From positions 930,001 to 994,000 of the forward strand of contig BSBK01002798.1 of assembly GCA_027943335.1 (NCBI GenBank): 64,000 nucleotides of DNA. The letters run 5' to 3'. Origin of the DNA: Chamaecyparis obtusa. Lineage: Eukaryota > Streptophyta > Pinopsida > Cupressales > Cupressaceae. Positions within the stretch are counted from its first letter, which is position 1. Each line of letters opens with the position of its first letter. This document shows, one piece after another, positions 33,090-44,972 of this stretch. The position numbers and the translations under genes are program-made. The notes below the pieces were generated by a model, which did not search any database, was not told the origin of the DNA, and saw only the letters and a list, made by a program, of their open reading frames with translations.

Positions 33090-34742
33090 TTAGAATAAAT
33101 TTTCTTTATGTGATTGTCCTTTTTGTATACAATTTTCTATGTCTCCATATTTAGAATGCAGATTATGTTTGTCTAATCCAATCTTTTCTTCAAGCCTATG
33201 GTGCAACACTTGTTCATATAATGATTTTAAAGATGGTTCATGTTGAGGAGACACTTCTTCACATATATCAGGACTATGGTCAGGTGAAATATTTGAGCAA
33301 TCTTCAAAACTATCCTTTAATCTATTTCCCCCATCATGATTGGCTGATTCCATCTCATCTTCACATATTTGGTGTACCTCCGGCTCAAAGGATGAACGAA
33401 AAGATATCTCACCCTCTGAATTCACTTCATGAGTTTCATCAACTTTAAAATTAGGATTGCTATATTTATTATTATGATGATGGATTCCATTGCATAAAGG
33501 ATCCTCTTCAAATAATGGATTTGATAACATAGAGAAATCAGACATATCTTCATCTACTTCCTCTTCAGACAATGGATTTAGGAACATAGAGAATTTAGGC
33601 ATACATTCATGAGAATTTTCATTTGGATCATCAAGTTTTTCATCAACAAGACTAACATCTTCATTGACATTATCTCCTACAACTTCCTCCTGTTCATGCA
33701 CTTCTATTTCATCTCCATAATTTGATTTATCTTGAATATGGGCTGATCCATCTACCTCCTTACCATGGTGGATTAAGAAAAAATTTGGGTCATTCTTCTC
33801 AGTGTGTCTTCGGTATTCTATGTCTAATAAATATGAAATTTTTCTTGTACTGAGATGGTTTTCTTCCTCATCATCATGGTCATTGATACATGTTTCCATA
33901 CACATCTCATCATGTACAAATTCTTCTTCAATCGGATCTGAATTTTTATCCTACATGTCATCACAAGTATTATTATGGTTCTCATGAATGTATGCTTCTT
34001 TATCTTCTATATGACTAGTGCATTCATCTCCATCACCAAGATAATCATCAAGCACAAGGCCTTGTTCAATCTGAGCAATAGGTTCCCTTTTTCTGTCTTC
34101 GTCATCTTCTTCTAATATATGCACAAGGAGCTTTATAGAAGGATCATATGATGTAATTCCCAATTTTTTGACATTTCTCATGATTTCTTTTTGTGAAGGC
34201 ATAATGTTTGAAGGTATTTCTCAAAGAATGTCCACCGTTCTTATCAGCAAATGTGCAGAAGACTCCCCTTCAAATCTCTCCAAGCCAAAAAATGCATCAA
34301 GTGGAGACATGTAAGAGTTCTCTTCCATATTGTGATCCTGAATCTTGTCATGTTCATAATGCATATCATCTTCACTTGCATCATGAAACATATCAAGAAA
34401 CCATTGCTCAAACTCTCTCCATGATGATATACTTTGTTCAGGTGTCATACTAAAAAGTAAACCTGCATGATCTGTCAATGATCTTACAAATAGTTTCATA
34501 ATCACATCTTCTGCATAGATATGACAATCTAGAATAAATTTACAAAATGCCTGCAAATGCTCTGTTGGTGATTCTAATCCATCTCCACAAAATTTTGGAA
34601 CATATTTTTTTATTTTAAGAGGAAAATATTTTTGACCACCAGTGATGTTATCAAAACTCAATGGTCTATATACTTCAATAATAAATTTTGGTCTTGGGTC
34701 ACAGAAGTTTGATACTTTATATGAGTATGTATTTTGGTACAT
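33090..34742 (-). pseudogene. E2 gag-like protein with acidic tail
   Basis: One phase from ATG 34742 to 33090 (550 codons) with two internal stops (TGA at 34221, TAG at about 33953). The first 170 residues resemble a retrotransposon gag: PKFCGDGLESPTEHLQAFCK, then EDVIMKLFVRSLTDHAG, then WREFEQWFLDMFHD, the usual W...F...F spacing. The rest is strongly acidic with repeats of NPLFEE/NPLSEE. No zinc knuckle, protease or RT follows. Gag packages the RNA; pol must come in trans. A gag with an acidic C-terminal extension instead of pol is unusual. Confidence 0.7.
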
Positions 34743-34797
34743 ACTGAATATTTAAATTTGTAGTAACTTTTTTCTTTATACATTAGGTTCTTTTCAA

Positions 34798-35061
34798 TAG
34801 AGTCACCACCTCTTTAAAGAGGAAAACTTTACTTATCTCCTTCTAGGTCTTCTCCCTTAGTAGAGTCACCAACTGAAATGTTTTGTTAAATAGAGTCACC
34901 ACCTCATTTGAGGAATGTCTTGCTTTTAGGTTCTTTATTCCAGTAGAGTGTGCTTCCAAACAAACTAATATAACTATTTTCTAATTCTGATCTGTGAAAT
35001 CTAAAATTCTAGGTAACTTCACAATATATATTGTGAGCAACTCTCCCTAGTAGAGTCACCA
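34798..35061 (-). repeat. E2 primer-binding site and three upstream PBS-like copies
   Basis: The functional PBS lies at 35051-35062 (minus strand TTGGTGACTCTACTAGGGAG, next to the LTR). The core TAGAGTCACCA (plus strand) also occurs at 34798, 34861 and 34891. The copy at 34851-34872 extends the match to nearly the whole PBS (CTCCCTTAGTAGAGTCACCA). Confidence 0.75.
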
Positions 35062-35064
35062 ATT

Positions 35065-36370
35065 TGTTGGTGCTCAAAAACGTTGGACCATTTTGAGGCC
35101 AACTAACAGGCACAAACAAGTGCCTCTACAATTCTGACTCGATTGAGCCAAGGCTAGTAGGCCTGAATCAAATGTGCTTTCAAACTGCACAAACATGTGC
35201 ATAGACAAAAGTGATTCCTTCCAAAGGGGTTAACAGTCCTTGGAGGATAATAACCTAATTTCCTAACTATTAAATAGCTTGAAATCTAAACTAAGGCTTA
35301 AAAGTACTATTAAAACTTAATTGAATGCTTTGTAAAGAAGATAACAAATACAGTGTATAAACTACAGAAAGAACAAAATGCCAATTACAAATGAAAAGAG
35401 AACAATGCCTGATGCCAAATTGGGAATAGAGTTAATTACATTCAATCATACATATGATCAGAGACGGTTTTAAGAGAACTTACTCCTATAAAGTAAGACC
35501 ATCACTTCACAGGCTTCCACTTGACTTGTAATTCAAATCAATCTACACAACTAATCTTATCGAGTTTAACTCAAATTAAGAGACCGATAAGAACAATGGT
35601 AGGTTCACAGACCATACAATTGATACTTGAGTTGTATATATTAATATTAAATTACAATATTTAGGGAATTTAACACAATGAAACATTCTATAAAATAGAA
35701 TATCTGAAAGACTAATTGAAAATATATAACTTATAACCACAAATAAAAAATAAATGGCACTTATCTTTATTGATGTTGAAACATTGGTACATAAGAGTTC
35801 ATAGTTGCACTTGTTTATCAAATTCTATTCTATGAAAATCTATCTTGTATTGTCTTCCCTCTTTACATTTTACATTATGTATATATACATGTTTGAGTGG
35901 CTTTCACACCTCTTTAGGGTGAAAAGACACACCCTTATTACAAATTATTTTGAAAAATGATAAACTAACTAAAAAATAACTACCTATCGTTCGGATTTGG
36001 GTCTGGTTGGAAAACCAAAACACCTTATGGAAAGCTAAGAGTTTTAATAGAGATGGGAAATTTGATTTTCCGAACTGGGTCTTTTTTAGATTTTTAAAAT
36101 TCATCCATCTTCAGCCTCTATCAGCATCATCTTTGCAGTAGGTTGAAATTTTAGCATTTTCTGAAGGCTTTGATCACATAATTTTGATTGTTCTTGTCAC
36201 AGAGCTTCCTTTCTTAATCCCTCAACTTTTAATTAAAAATTAATATATATTTTTATCCCATTTCACGTACTCCATCATTAATTATTTGGCATGGAAATTA
36301 AGAGGCCATTCTTTAGGGTTTTATAACTATATAGGGCTCCAAATTTTGCCCAAAATTTAGAGCTCCAACA
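35065..36370 (-). repeat. E2 right LTR (5' LTR in coding sense)
   Basis: 1306 bp, uninterrupted, TGTTGGTGCTC to GAGCTCCAACA, followed by TSD GAATC at 36371-36375. Confidence 0.9.
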
Positions 36371-38107
36371 GAATCACAGGAGGCTGATAGTCTGCCTCAA
36401 AATAGGGACTCACATATCATTGAATTGACTCAAGATCCACCAGAAATAGGGGAAACCTCAGAGCCACCATTGAAGAAACAAAAACTTGAGGTGGGTGAAC
36501 CTTCTAAGGAGAAGAAATAGAAAAATATGATAGATAGAGCTTTTGCTCTAATACCTGGTGACCAAGCTTATCATCACTAGTTGAGAAAAGCTATAAGAGA
36601 GGGAAAAAAGGTAGTGTCCAAAGAAGAAAAGGAAATGCCTCTTGCACTTGGAAAAGATGTGAGGGAGTTATATCAAAAGGAATTCCTCAGTGATGACCAG
36701 TTCATCAAAAGTGATGAATTAAAGAGCTTCCTCATTTGGAAGAAATCACAGGAGATTGCTAAGGCTCTGCCAGAGGGAATGGAACCAAGTGAAGAGACCA
36801 TGAGGGCTCTAACTTCATATGACCCTAACCTTGATAATATTAGTGTTGATGAGGCCATAGAAATGGTGAAATCAAGTGGAATGCTTCTGACTCCTAGATG
36901 GGATCTGACTTCAGCTTTCATCATAGATCAGATTAGAAAGTAGCCAGAGGATAGCCTATCTTATGAGGTGCATCAAAGACATGATAAGGGGAAGTGGCTA
37001 TGATGCTAAGTCCTAGGCTGTTGCAATGTGGTCTCTTTCCCCTAGGACTCAAAAGCCTTCTCTGGCAAGCATTGGAGATAAAATGGAGGGAGATAAGATC
37101 ATATGGACTGTTTAGAATACCACTAATCTTGAGGTGTCCAAGGTTGTGACACATTTTGCTCACCTTAATGAAGCAAAGACAACCCAATTAGCAAATAGAT
37201 ATGCTCTACTATTTGATAATTCAATGAAAGTTGCAAAGGACATAGACCTAAAGTTAATGCAAATCAAGGTCCTGGAGGATGAATTGAATGATCTAAAGAC
37301 CAAGCTTGAAGAAGTTTCAAAGGTAGCTCCTCTTCCAGCATTGCAAATTGAGGTAACAACTCAACCAATGGCAGAGGCATCTGAAGATTTACAAAAGGTG
37401 AGGCTTGATGTAGCCCTAAAATCCATATTGGATATTGTGTAGCATAGGTTTGAGAAAATAAAGGATAAAATGGACTGAGTCCATCAATCAATAGACATGC
37501 TTCATAAGATTAATGAAAAAGTGAATGAGGTAGTGGCATCTTTGGAGCCAATTTACAGTGTATGGTCAGGAAGGAATTCATTGTTTGAGAAACTTGATGC
37601 ATTGCAGCCTCACAGGCCAGATCTTCTTGAGGTTGTTACTGAGGTTTATGAAAAGATAAGATTAGTCAGTGCCACCTCAAGCTTTTTCAAGGGAAAGTCA
37701 AATCAGATAAAGGCCAAGTTGGCCATGTTTAATAAGGATTATAGAAAATATTTTTCCTCTGTCTACAATGATGATGGAAGTGTGCTAAGTGTGGATGAGT
37801 GGAAATTAGGCATGGGACAGATAATGATTAAGCAAGAGGCTTTCCTCAGTAGTGATAGTTCTTTGGACTTAGATGGGTGCAACAACATAATTGACAACTT
37901 GATTAAAGTTGAAAATGATTGCATTAAATTTGTTGTAGATGTTAAGGGCATCATTGAATCTAGGTGGGATAGACAGATTAAGTTGTTATAGGATTTGCAG
38001 GGATATTTTTGGCATTCAGATGATGATGTGATAGCGAGGGATATGAGTACAAGGCAAAAGAAAAGGAAGTTAGTTGTTGAGAAGCTAGAAGCAGAGGAAG
38101 AAGAGTG
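36371..38107 (+). pseudogene. Gene X, 3' half (unrecognised)
   Basis: Resumes in phase after E2 (ESQEADSLPQNRD), then PLKKQKLEVGEPSKEKK, a basic stretch that could be a nuclear localisation signal. In-frame TAG codons at about 36519, 36578 and 36942; a frame change near 36980; a further stop near 37440. Later segments include a predicted coiled coil (KVLEDELNDLKTKLEEVSK) and end with a basic/acidic tail (RQKKRKLVVEKLEAEEEE) before TGA at 38105. No family recognised. Stops are mostly TAG, compatible with CAG to TAG transitions. Confidence 0.5.
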
Positions 38108-38957
38108 AGGTACACTTGGCACCTGATCCTGAAAAATAGGGAGAGCATGTATCATACATAGAATGATGTAAGTTAGCCTATAATGCCAGCCATGACTCAT
38201 CATTCATGCAACAACCCTAAGCAACTACTCTGAAATATCCTCAGACAAAGGTGCCAGCTGTGAAGATTCCATTGTTGGGACCAGGAAAATTGCTTCCTAT
38301 TTCTCCAGTCTTTTTGTCATTATGTTTGTACTTTTTATTTGTAGTGCAAGTCACTATCTTGGCTATCTGAAGCTTGTTGCATCCTTTCTTTGAGGATTCC
38401 AAGATAGCTAGTGGTATATATAGCAAGTTTTCTTCTTTTGTTAAGGGTGGTGGATATTACTTTGTAACAGAAGTTTTGATAATAGCATTTTGTCCTATAA
38501 TTCTCTATCAAGAATGTACTAATACAGTTATACATCAATACAATATGCTGGAACTCCTTTGCTTATTTTACTGTCTTCACATATGGATGTTCAATTCTTT
38601 TATGTATTAAATTGTTAGGCACTTTAATGCATTGTTTACAAGGTAGATATAGGGGTTAAACTTAGTTTCTTTCAAGGGAAGAATAAATCTTAAGGGAGGT
38701 CTTTGGGAATTTATCGTCTTCAACAATTCAAATTACAAATTTCATGAACATTCTGCATTACAAAAATCATGAATTCAAATTGCAAATTACAAAAATCATG
38801 AACAATACTTATTACTTGTAATATGAGTCAAATTGTCACTAATAAATATTCAGAATCAAGTCCATTATCAATTTATCCAACAAGTACAGTAATACATATA
38901 CAGTTGATAAAATTATAAATACCTATTAACCGAATGCAATGCTAATTCTAAATCACT
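38108..38957. other. Spacer between gene X and the hAT pseudogene
   Basis: No gene seen. A short tandem phrase (CAAATTACAAAAATCATGAA and variants) repeats at about 38727-38812. The 3' end of gene X transcription and one hAT terminus should lie here, but I cannot place either. Confidence 0.5.
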
Positions 38958-41866
38958 TCACTCTTCAGTTTCACTCAATGTCAGTGAGCAGTCTGCCACT
39001 TCTATATCCCGCATGGAATCCAGCTCCTGAAATTGACTACTACTACTAGAAAGAGGTTCTTCTTCATTCTAAGTTGGGTATTCAAAATCAAAAAATTCTT
39101 CATCTTTAATTTCATTCCAAGTCTGGGACCAAGATCCGTCGTTTGTCTCAGAACCACCATGTTTTGAAGTGTTCAAAAGCCCTCATCTTTCATGCAAGGA
39201 ATTCCAAATTGCCAATGCCCTATCATAAGGAAAGTCTTTAACATTGTATTGAGTTACAAACAACCTCAAGTAAGTTTCCAAATTTCTATCTAGTTTGTTT
39301 TTGATCTTTGATTTCAAAAACCACAATGCACTAAAAACTCTTTTCCACCGACCCCAATATCCTTGTTTGACATAAATCAACAACTTTGAAATATTCTGAT
39401 ATTGAATCATGCAATACTTCACTCTGCTCTATCTTGATTCCTTTTCCAAAGCCTAGTTATTGCACCAGGTTCAAATGGATTCTCCAAGTTTTTTAACTGT
39501 AATTTCATACATGATGCAAATTGTCTACATTGTTTTTTAAGGTTAGATGAATCTATAACTCCTTCAATTGGTTGTCCATTGTAATCTGCATATTTTGAAA
39601 ACTCTCGGATCAATTCATCAATTTTTTTATGAAATATATGAGCATCAATTTGTCTATCTCTGACATTTTTCCAAAAATGAGGAAACACACAACCCATGGC
39701 TTCAAGAATTGCTTCTCGAGGGAATCTTTCACGAATCTCACTTGAAAGTTGGTAGGAAATTGACTTCAAATTCTCACTAACAGATTTAACAAACCTGTCA
39801 AAATCAACCCTTTTAACTGGAAGTAGTCTGCCTCTCTTGCCCGTCTTAGATTGGTGCATTGGTATTTCATATCCTTTCACAAACACACATAAATCATTTT
39901 TTGCATTGAATTCTTAAAAATTCTCAGCATGATTCAAATCTATAATTATTTTCCACCTAAAAAAATTTGGGCTTTGAAGTGTTATCATATCTGAGTATAA
40001 ATTATCCAAGGCAAGACATGTCATTCTACATAAATCTGAGTACTCATGGATATACATAGTCCTGTCTTGGGCTTTCTTAACAAGTTTGTTCATTAAATCT
40101 AGCATGGGGAGAAGACTGGATAAAGTTAACAGAGTCTCTATATCACTTAACTTATGTAACAAATCAGGAGCTTTATCTAATGTGAGGAGTTGCTCATATA
40201 TTACTCCGATCAAGGATTGATATTCTATTAGAACTCTTTCTACTGGTCCATGCAAAGAGATCCATTTGGTCTCAACATCCTTGAGAAGCTTGTTTCTTAG
40301 TGTTACTCCCTCTGAGAAAATCTTAAATTCTGCAAAACGTTTAGGACTTCTGCATAAGTAAGAGTATATGTCGCGAACTAGATCTTCAAATTTTGACACT
40401 ATAGGAAAATTGCTTACAATTTTATATGCTAAATTCATTTGATGGGCCATGCAATGTATGCCAAGCATGTAAGGTGCAATACTAGTTTGTAATATTGCAC
40501 AGAGACCATTCCTTTGGCCTTGCATTACTGCAGCTCCATCAACTCCAACACACACTAACTTCTTTCCAATTGTCAAATCATCCATACCGGCAACTTCATT
40601 CAAATCATTCTTCGCTTCAAAATATAAGTTTTTTGCTGTTGAATTGCTCCTCATTTTACGAACACATAGTAGATGAGCTTGGCGGACATGTTCTTTTACT
40701 ATATACATATGCATACAAACCCAAGTAGTGTTATCTACTGCAGTAACTTCATCTATGGATAATGAAATTAATCTAGACTGTTTTACTTTCTCCTGTAAAT
40801 TTTTCTTTTCCACCTCAGAAAGACAATTTTCCATTTCCCATCCAACGTTTGTTGACCAATGTGACATTATAGGATAGTGAGGAAATTTCAAAAAAGATAA
40901 TAAATTACCATATTCTGAGAAGTCTCTCATAGGACGCCCTCTGGACATAATATGAAAAACAACACTCATTTGAACGGTCTTTGCCAGGTTTTCTTCATTG
41001 GCTGCATGTTTAAACCTAGCCTTGATTGGATTTTCACTACTAGCAATTACTGCCATTCTCTTGTTATGCTCTTCATATTCTATGGAATACTTAACATGAA
41101 GACATTCTTCCTTTGATTTCCATCTCACTACTAATATTTCTTGTCCGTCTATGGTCTATTTTTCATAAACCTTACCAATATGCTTTTCTATAGTGTCAAG
41201 CTTTAGTTGCAACTTCTTCTCTCTTTTAAGTTTCTAGGTACAAATCTTACACCTGCATTCTGTTGGTTGTTCATCATTGCTTAGGATTGGTTCAATGAAC
41301 CAGTACTTTTCTACCCAATCAACCTTAAAATTTCTTGTCATTTCCCACCCCTGCCCCATTATTACTTCCCTTTTTCTTTTGTTCCTACCAACATCATTAT
41401 TATCTTCTTTGCTAGCATTTTCTTCCAACTGGTTCTACGTATCCCTTATAACATCTTCTCTCATGCCACCATTGTTATCCTCATTTGATGCATTTTGATT
41501 TTCATTTAACTCAATGACAACCCCAGCTTGTGGTACCAGTACTGGTGAGCTACTGTGAATGGCTTTTGCACTCACAATTGCAGATGTTGATGGAGCAGAA
41601 ACATTTCCAACTCCAAAGAAAGCCTTTATGGTAGTATCTTTAAGTTTTGGGCATTTTGATGGCCTCCCAGGCCCTTCACTGCCCTGAGGAGTCTTACCCT
41701 GCCCTTCACTTCCCTAAGGAGTCTTACCCTTGTCTAGCTTTCCAATCTCTTCACTATCCTGAGCACAGTGAGAAATCTGAGTCTCAACCTCCCCTAATAT
41801 ATGAATCCCTTCAGCAGTAGTAGCCCGAGGATACTCAATCTCAGGATAGTCACCCTTGTCCAACAT
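38958..41866 (-). pseudogene. BED-finger hAT-type transposase
   Basis: Frame from ATG 41866 (MLDKGDYPEIEYP) to TGA 38958, about 950 codons with several TAG/TAA stops and frame changes. Order: low-complexity N-terminus with TIKAFFGVG; BED-like finger around 41428-41180 (CKIC preceded by WVEKYWFIEP); RNase H-like catalytic region with SLSIDEVTAVDNTTW (first Asp) and CVGVDGAAVMQGQRNG (second Asp); the hAT-typical HCMAHQMNLAY; C-terminal dimerisation-like segment (RALAIWNSLHER). It resembles ZBED/ZNF862-like hAT-derived proteins. Terminal inverted repeats and an 8-bp TSD were not found, so it may be an old transposon or a decayed domesticated gene. Confidence 0.8.
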
Positions 41867-42640
41867 CTTCACCTAATGACCTCTCACTAGTCACTAGGAT
41901 TCTAGCCTCTAGGAATTAAAATTAATAGCAATATTGTGAAATGTGAACAAATAATTGTTTACCTTTTTCCTGCTTCCTCTAAATTTCAACTCTCTGAAAT
42001 GGTGAATCCTCTATTTACTGTTGCAAGATTGTTATTTGTAAATCTGGCCCTCCGGCTCCAAAAATTTGTAATGACACACGATAAGACTACTTTTAAATTT
42101 TATAAATTTGATTTGAATTTATATCAATCCATGATTTGAAATTCAAAATTTCCAATTTTTTTTTTTTTAATTCTTGGGCTTTTGGCAAAAATGTGCTGAG
42201 TGCCGACCAGATCAATGCTATTTTTGGCAAAAAATTAAAAATACATAGTGGTTAATAAAACAATTAATTAACGGGTTGGCAAAATACATCGTGGTTAATG
42301 AAACAATTAATTAATGGGTGGAGAAATAGGTCATGGTTAAGATAACAATATAAACCATTTGGCTATTTTAAATTTTATATGCAATTCATAATTAATATCA
42401 TTGGCGAATAAGAGACCATTAAAAGAACCACGTTAGATTAGTTATAGGCGAATATGATGGTTAACAACGTCAAACGGAAAATCTAATTGGTGATTCCAAT
42501 GAATATTTAGCAGTTATTGTGTCAAGATTGGGTGAATATGGGCCAACCTATACCTATGTGATTTGCCAATTTCATGAAACGTATTCCCCAGAATTTTTGA
42601 AAAGGAAAATATTCGCCACTAAAAATTACACTGTCAGCAT
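41867..42640. other. AT-rich spacer with short repeats
   Basis: No gene seen. Contains a T13 run near 42157, a 43-bp tandem repeat (42241-42340), and an inverted TGGCGAATA/TATTCGCCA pair (42402-42410 and 42609-42617) that could bound a small MITE of about 216 bp. Confidence 0.5.
42241..42340. repeat. 43-bp tandem repeat, about 2.4 units
   Basis: Units begin ATACATAGTGGTTAATAAAA at 42241 and ATACATCGTGGTTAATGAAA at 42284, with a partial third from about 42326. Confidence 0.75.
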
Positions 42641-42642
42641 AA

Positions 42643-44122
42643 CCATCATGTACAACACACCTATCAAACTACGATGGCCTACCCAGCAACATATGACATG
42701 CATCCATGAGTATAATATCACATAGTACCACATCATGGTATCCCCCAATCTTGAACTTCACTAGTCATTGTTCATTGACCATGACCTTGTGGTCATCCTA
42801 CACCTAGGCGATCTGGTATGGACATGGGTGTTTCTGACTCTTGAACTTTAACTTTTTGACCATCTCCTCTGACACCAAATTTTTAGTGCTTCCACTATCG
42901 ATAATCACATCACAACACTTATCCTCACACTCACACCTAGTGTGAAACAAGCTCCTCCTTTACTCAGGTTCATTCTCACCACTCACTAGGACTCTTCTGT
43001 TAACTAGGACTTCTCCTCTTTCAACATCTTCAAAATGTGATGATTTGACATCTTCATCCACATGTGTAACTCTATCTTGGCCTTCATTTCTCCTATCTGT
43101 CCTTCCTTGGCATTGAGGACATTCATATGCCCTATGAACTTCTTCTCCATACTGAAAACATGTTCCACGAAAGCCTCCTCTTCCTAGTCCTTGTCCTCTT
43201 CCTCTTCCTATCTGATCTCTATTATTTTGATCATAGAAATGACTGAAATTATTTCCCCTCTAATTTGACTGCAACTGGCCTCATCCTTCTTTTTCTGATC
43301 TTCATTTCAGCCTCCATAAGACCGTCCATTAGATATTCCACCATGACCTCATTCGCTTTGCATGTTCTCAAACTTCTTATTCATCTTTTCCTCCACTCTT
43401 AGGGAAAACTTATATGCCTCTTCAATACTGTTCATTCAGACCAAATTCAACTCCTCTTGAATACTCAGCCTCAACCCATTAAGGTAACAGACAACTTTTT
43501 CCTTATCATCTTCTACATGGCCTATTCTGATGAGGACTCGATAGAGCTCTTCCATATACTCCTAAAAAGCTCTTCCTGCTTTCTTTAACCCATGTATTTT
43601 CTTCAGTAGATCAAGCTCGTAATCAACAAGAATGAATTGTCACTTCAATTTATCTACCATCTGATCACATCTTGTGATTTTCTCCTTTCCTCTTCTATTT
43701 CACTCCAATTGAATCTCTTGCCACTAGATTTTTGCATGACCCTTTAGTCTGGCCTTCACAAACTTAACCCTATTAGGATCCTTGATATTTTCATACTCAA
43801 AATATATTTCTAATTTATTGATCCATTCGATCAATTCCTTTGGCTTAAGATTTCCTGAAAAAGTGGGGACCTTAATCTTAAGTCTTTTCCCAATCTTGGA
43901 AATGGCCTGAAAAAGCCTTTCTTCCTCTTGGTTCAAAATTTTTCCTTCTCCTTCCTGATCAAAATTTCCTTCTTCTTTGGCTTCATCCTCACTTTCATCT
44001 CTAACTACAAGATTCATTCCTCTGTGAATATCTTCTTGCAATGCTCACACTTGTCTCTAGAGGGCTCTAACCTCATGTGATACACCTCTGACTCTTTTGC
44101 CACGTTCCCTTCAAGGAGGCAT
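42643..44122 (-). pseudogene. Ty3/gypsy gag-protease fragment
   Basis: Starts at ATG 44122 (MPPRRERGKRVRGVSHEV). Gag reads IKVPTFSGNLKPKELIEWIN, KLEIYFEYENI, VKFVKARLKGHA, a good Retrotrans_gag match. A degraded zinc-knuckle region follows, then a protease with VIDSGSTKNLVSE and, at the end, DACHMLLGRPS*FDR. Many stops. The frame breaks off near 42643, before RT, so the element is truncated there. The LTR and PBS to the right show this is the 5' end of the element on the minus strand. Confidence 0.85.
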
Positions 44123-44212
44123 TTTTGTGCTTATTATTGAAACCCTAAACCACAGTCCTAGTGCAAACTGCCTCACAGTCGACAATCTATCTACACACTC
44201 AGGAACTCCTAA

Positions 44213-44222
44213 TCTGATACCA
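44213..44222 (-). promoter_or_regulatory. Gypsy fragment primer-binding site
   Basis: On the minus strand TGGTATCAGA follows the LTR end (TTAATCAAG). Initiator tRNA-Met type. Confidence 0.8.
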
Positions 44223-44224
44223 CT

Positions 44225-44960
44225 TGATTAAGGGTGCTCCCCTTAATACCACAAACAAATAACAAAAATAGAGACACAACAACAATTTACAAGAATAGAA
44301 GATGGGCTTCTTATTATCTCCACAAGTGTGGAATTACAAATTTTAGAATTACAATATGCAAAGCCACATGGGAATTTTTCTTACAATATTCTATAAGACA
44401 AAGCCTTGAATAACCACCCAGAATTGCCTAGAAAACACTACGGGTCTTCCTTATATAGGCAAATTTTCACCGCCAGGAAGGTTCTAGAATTTTAGCCATT
44501 GAGGCCGACCAACCCTAAAATTATTTAATTTTCATTTTTATTACATTAGAGTTGGCTCAAAATAACTTTCAGAACTCGAAAAGAAATTTTGAAGGAAATT
44601 CATTTTCTTCCATTTTAGGTAGCGCAACTTCTGGAGACCATAAGTCATCACCCATTGACTTGATTGGCTATTATGACCTCGTTTCATAAATGGCATGAAG
44701 TTCTCTATAACACTTGATTAATGCAAGATCCAAACAATTGAAGTTTCAACCCCTTTGAGAGCCTCTAAAGCCTTCAAAATTGAGTTCAAAGTTTCTATAC
44801 CATGCTGCCAATACTAAAAATTTCCAATATCTTCAAAACTAGACTTGATCTTGCAATGAAACTTTACTGGCAGGATGATATGACCAAAGTGAACCTCTAG
44901 GGAATAAAATAGAGCATTCTGAGGTCAAATGAAGAACTTACTAAAAATAGTAAATTTCCA
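44225..44960 (-). repeat. Gypsy fragment 5' LTR
   Basis: Starts (plus strand) TGATTAAGGGTGCTCC beside the PBS. A minus-strand TATA box CCTATATAAGG lies at 44449-44459, consistent with U3 to its right. The right edge is not resolved because no second LTR copy is in the window. Confidence 0.65.
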
Positions 44961-44972
44961 AAAATAGTAGCT

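Larger units (their letters stand above)
16766..36370 (-). mobile_element. E2: gag-only LTR retrotransposon carrying nested insertions
   Basis: Termini are TGTTGGTGC...GCTCCAACA with a perfect TSD GAATC. Removing the copia nest (17454-32095) leaves about 5.0 kb: two LTRs of about 1305 bp and a 2.35-kb internal region. The coding strand is minus, with a gag-like frame (33090-34742), a short second frame, a PBS beside the right LTR and no pol. It therefore needs enzymes from another element. Its LTRs are visibly more diverged than those of E1 or E3, especially in the first 300 bp, so it is the oldest member of the nest. Confidence 0.85.

Noticed and set aside
44225..44750. LTR end at the second TTGATTAA near 44715
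   Set aside because: The match is short and does not end in CA with a recognisable duplication, so the LTR right edge was left open.
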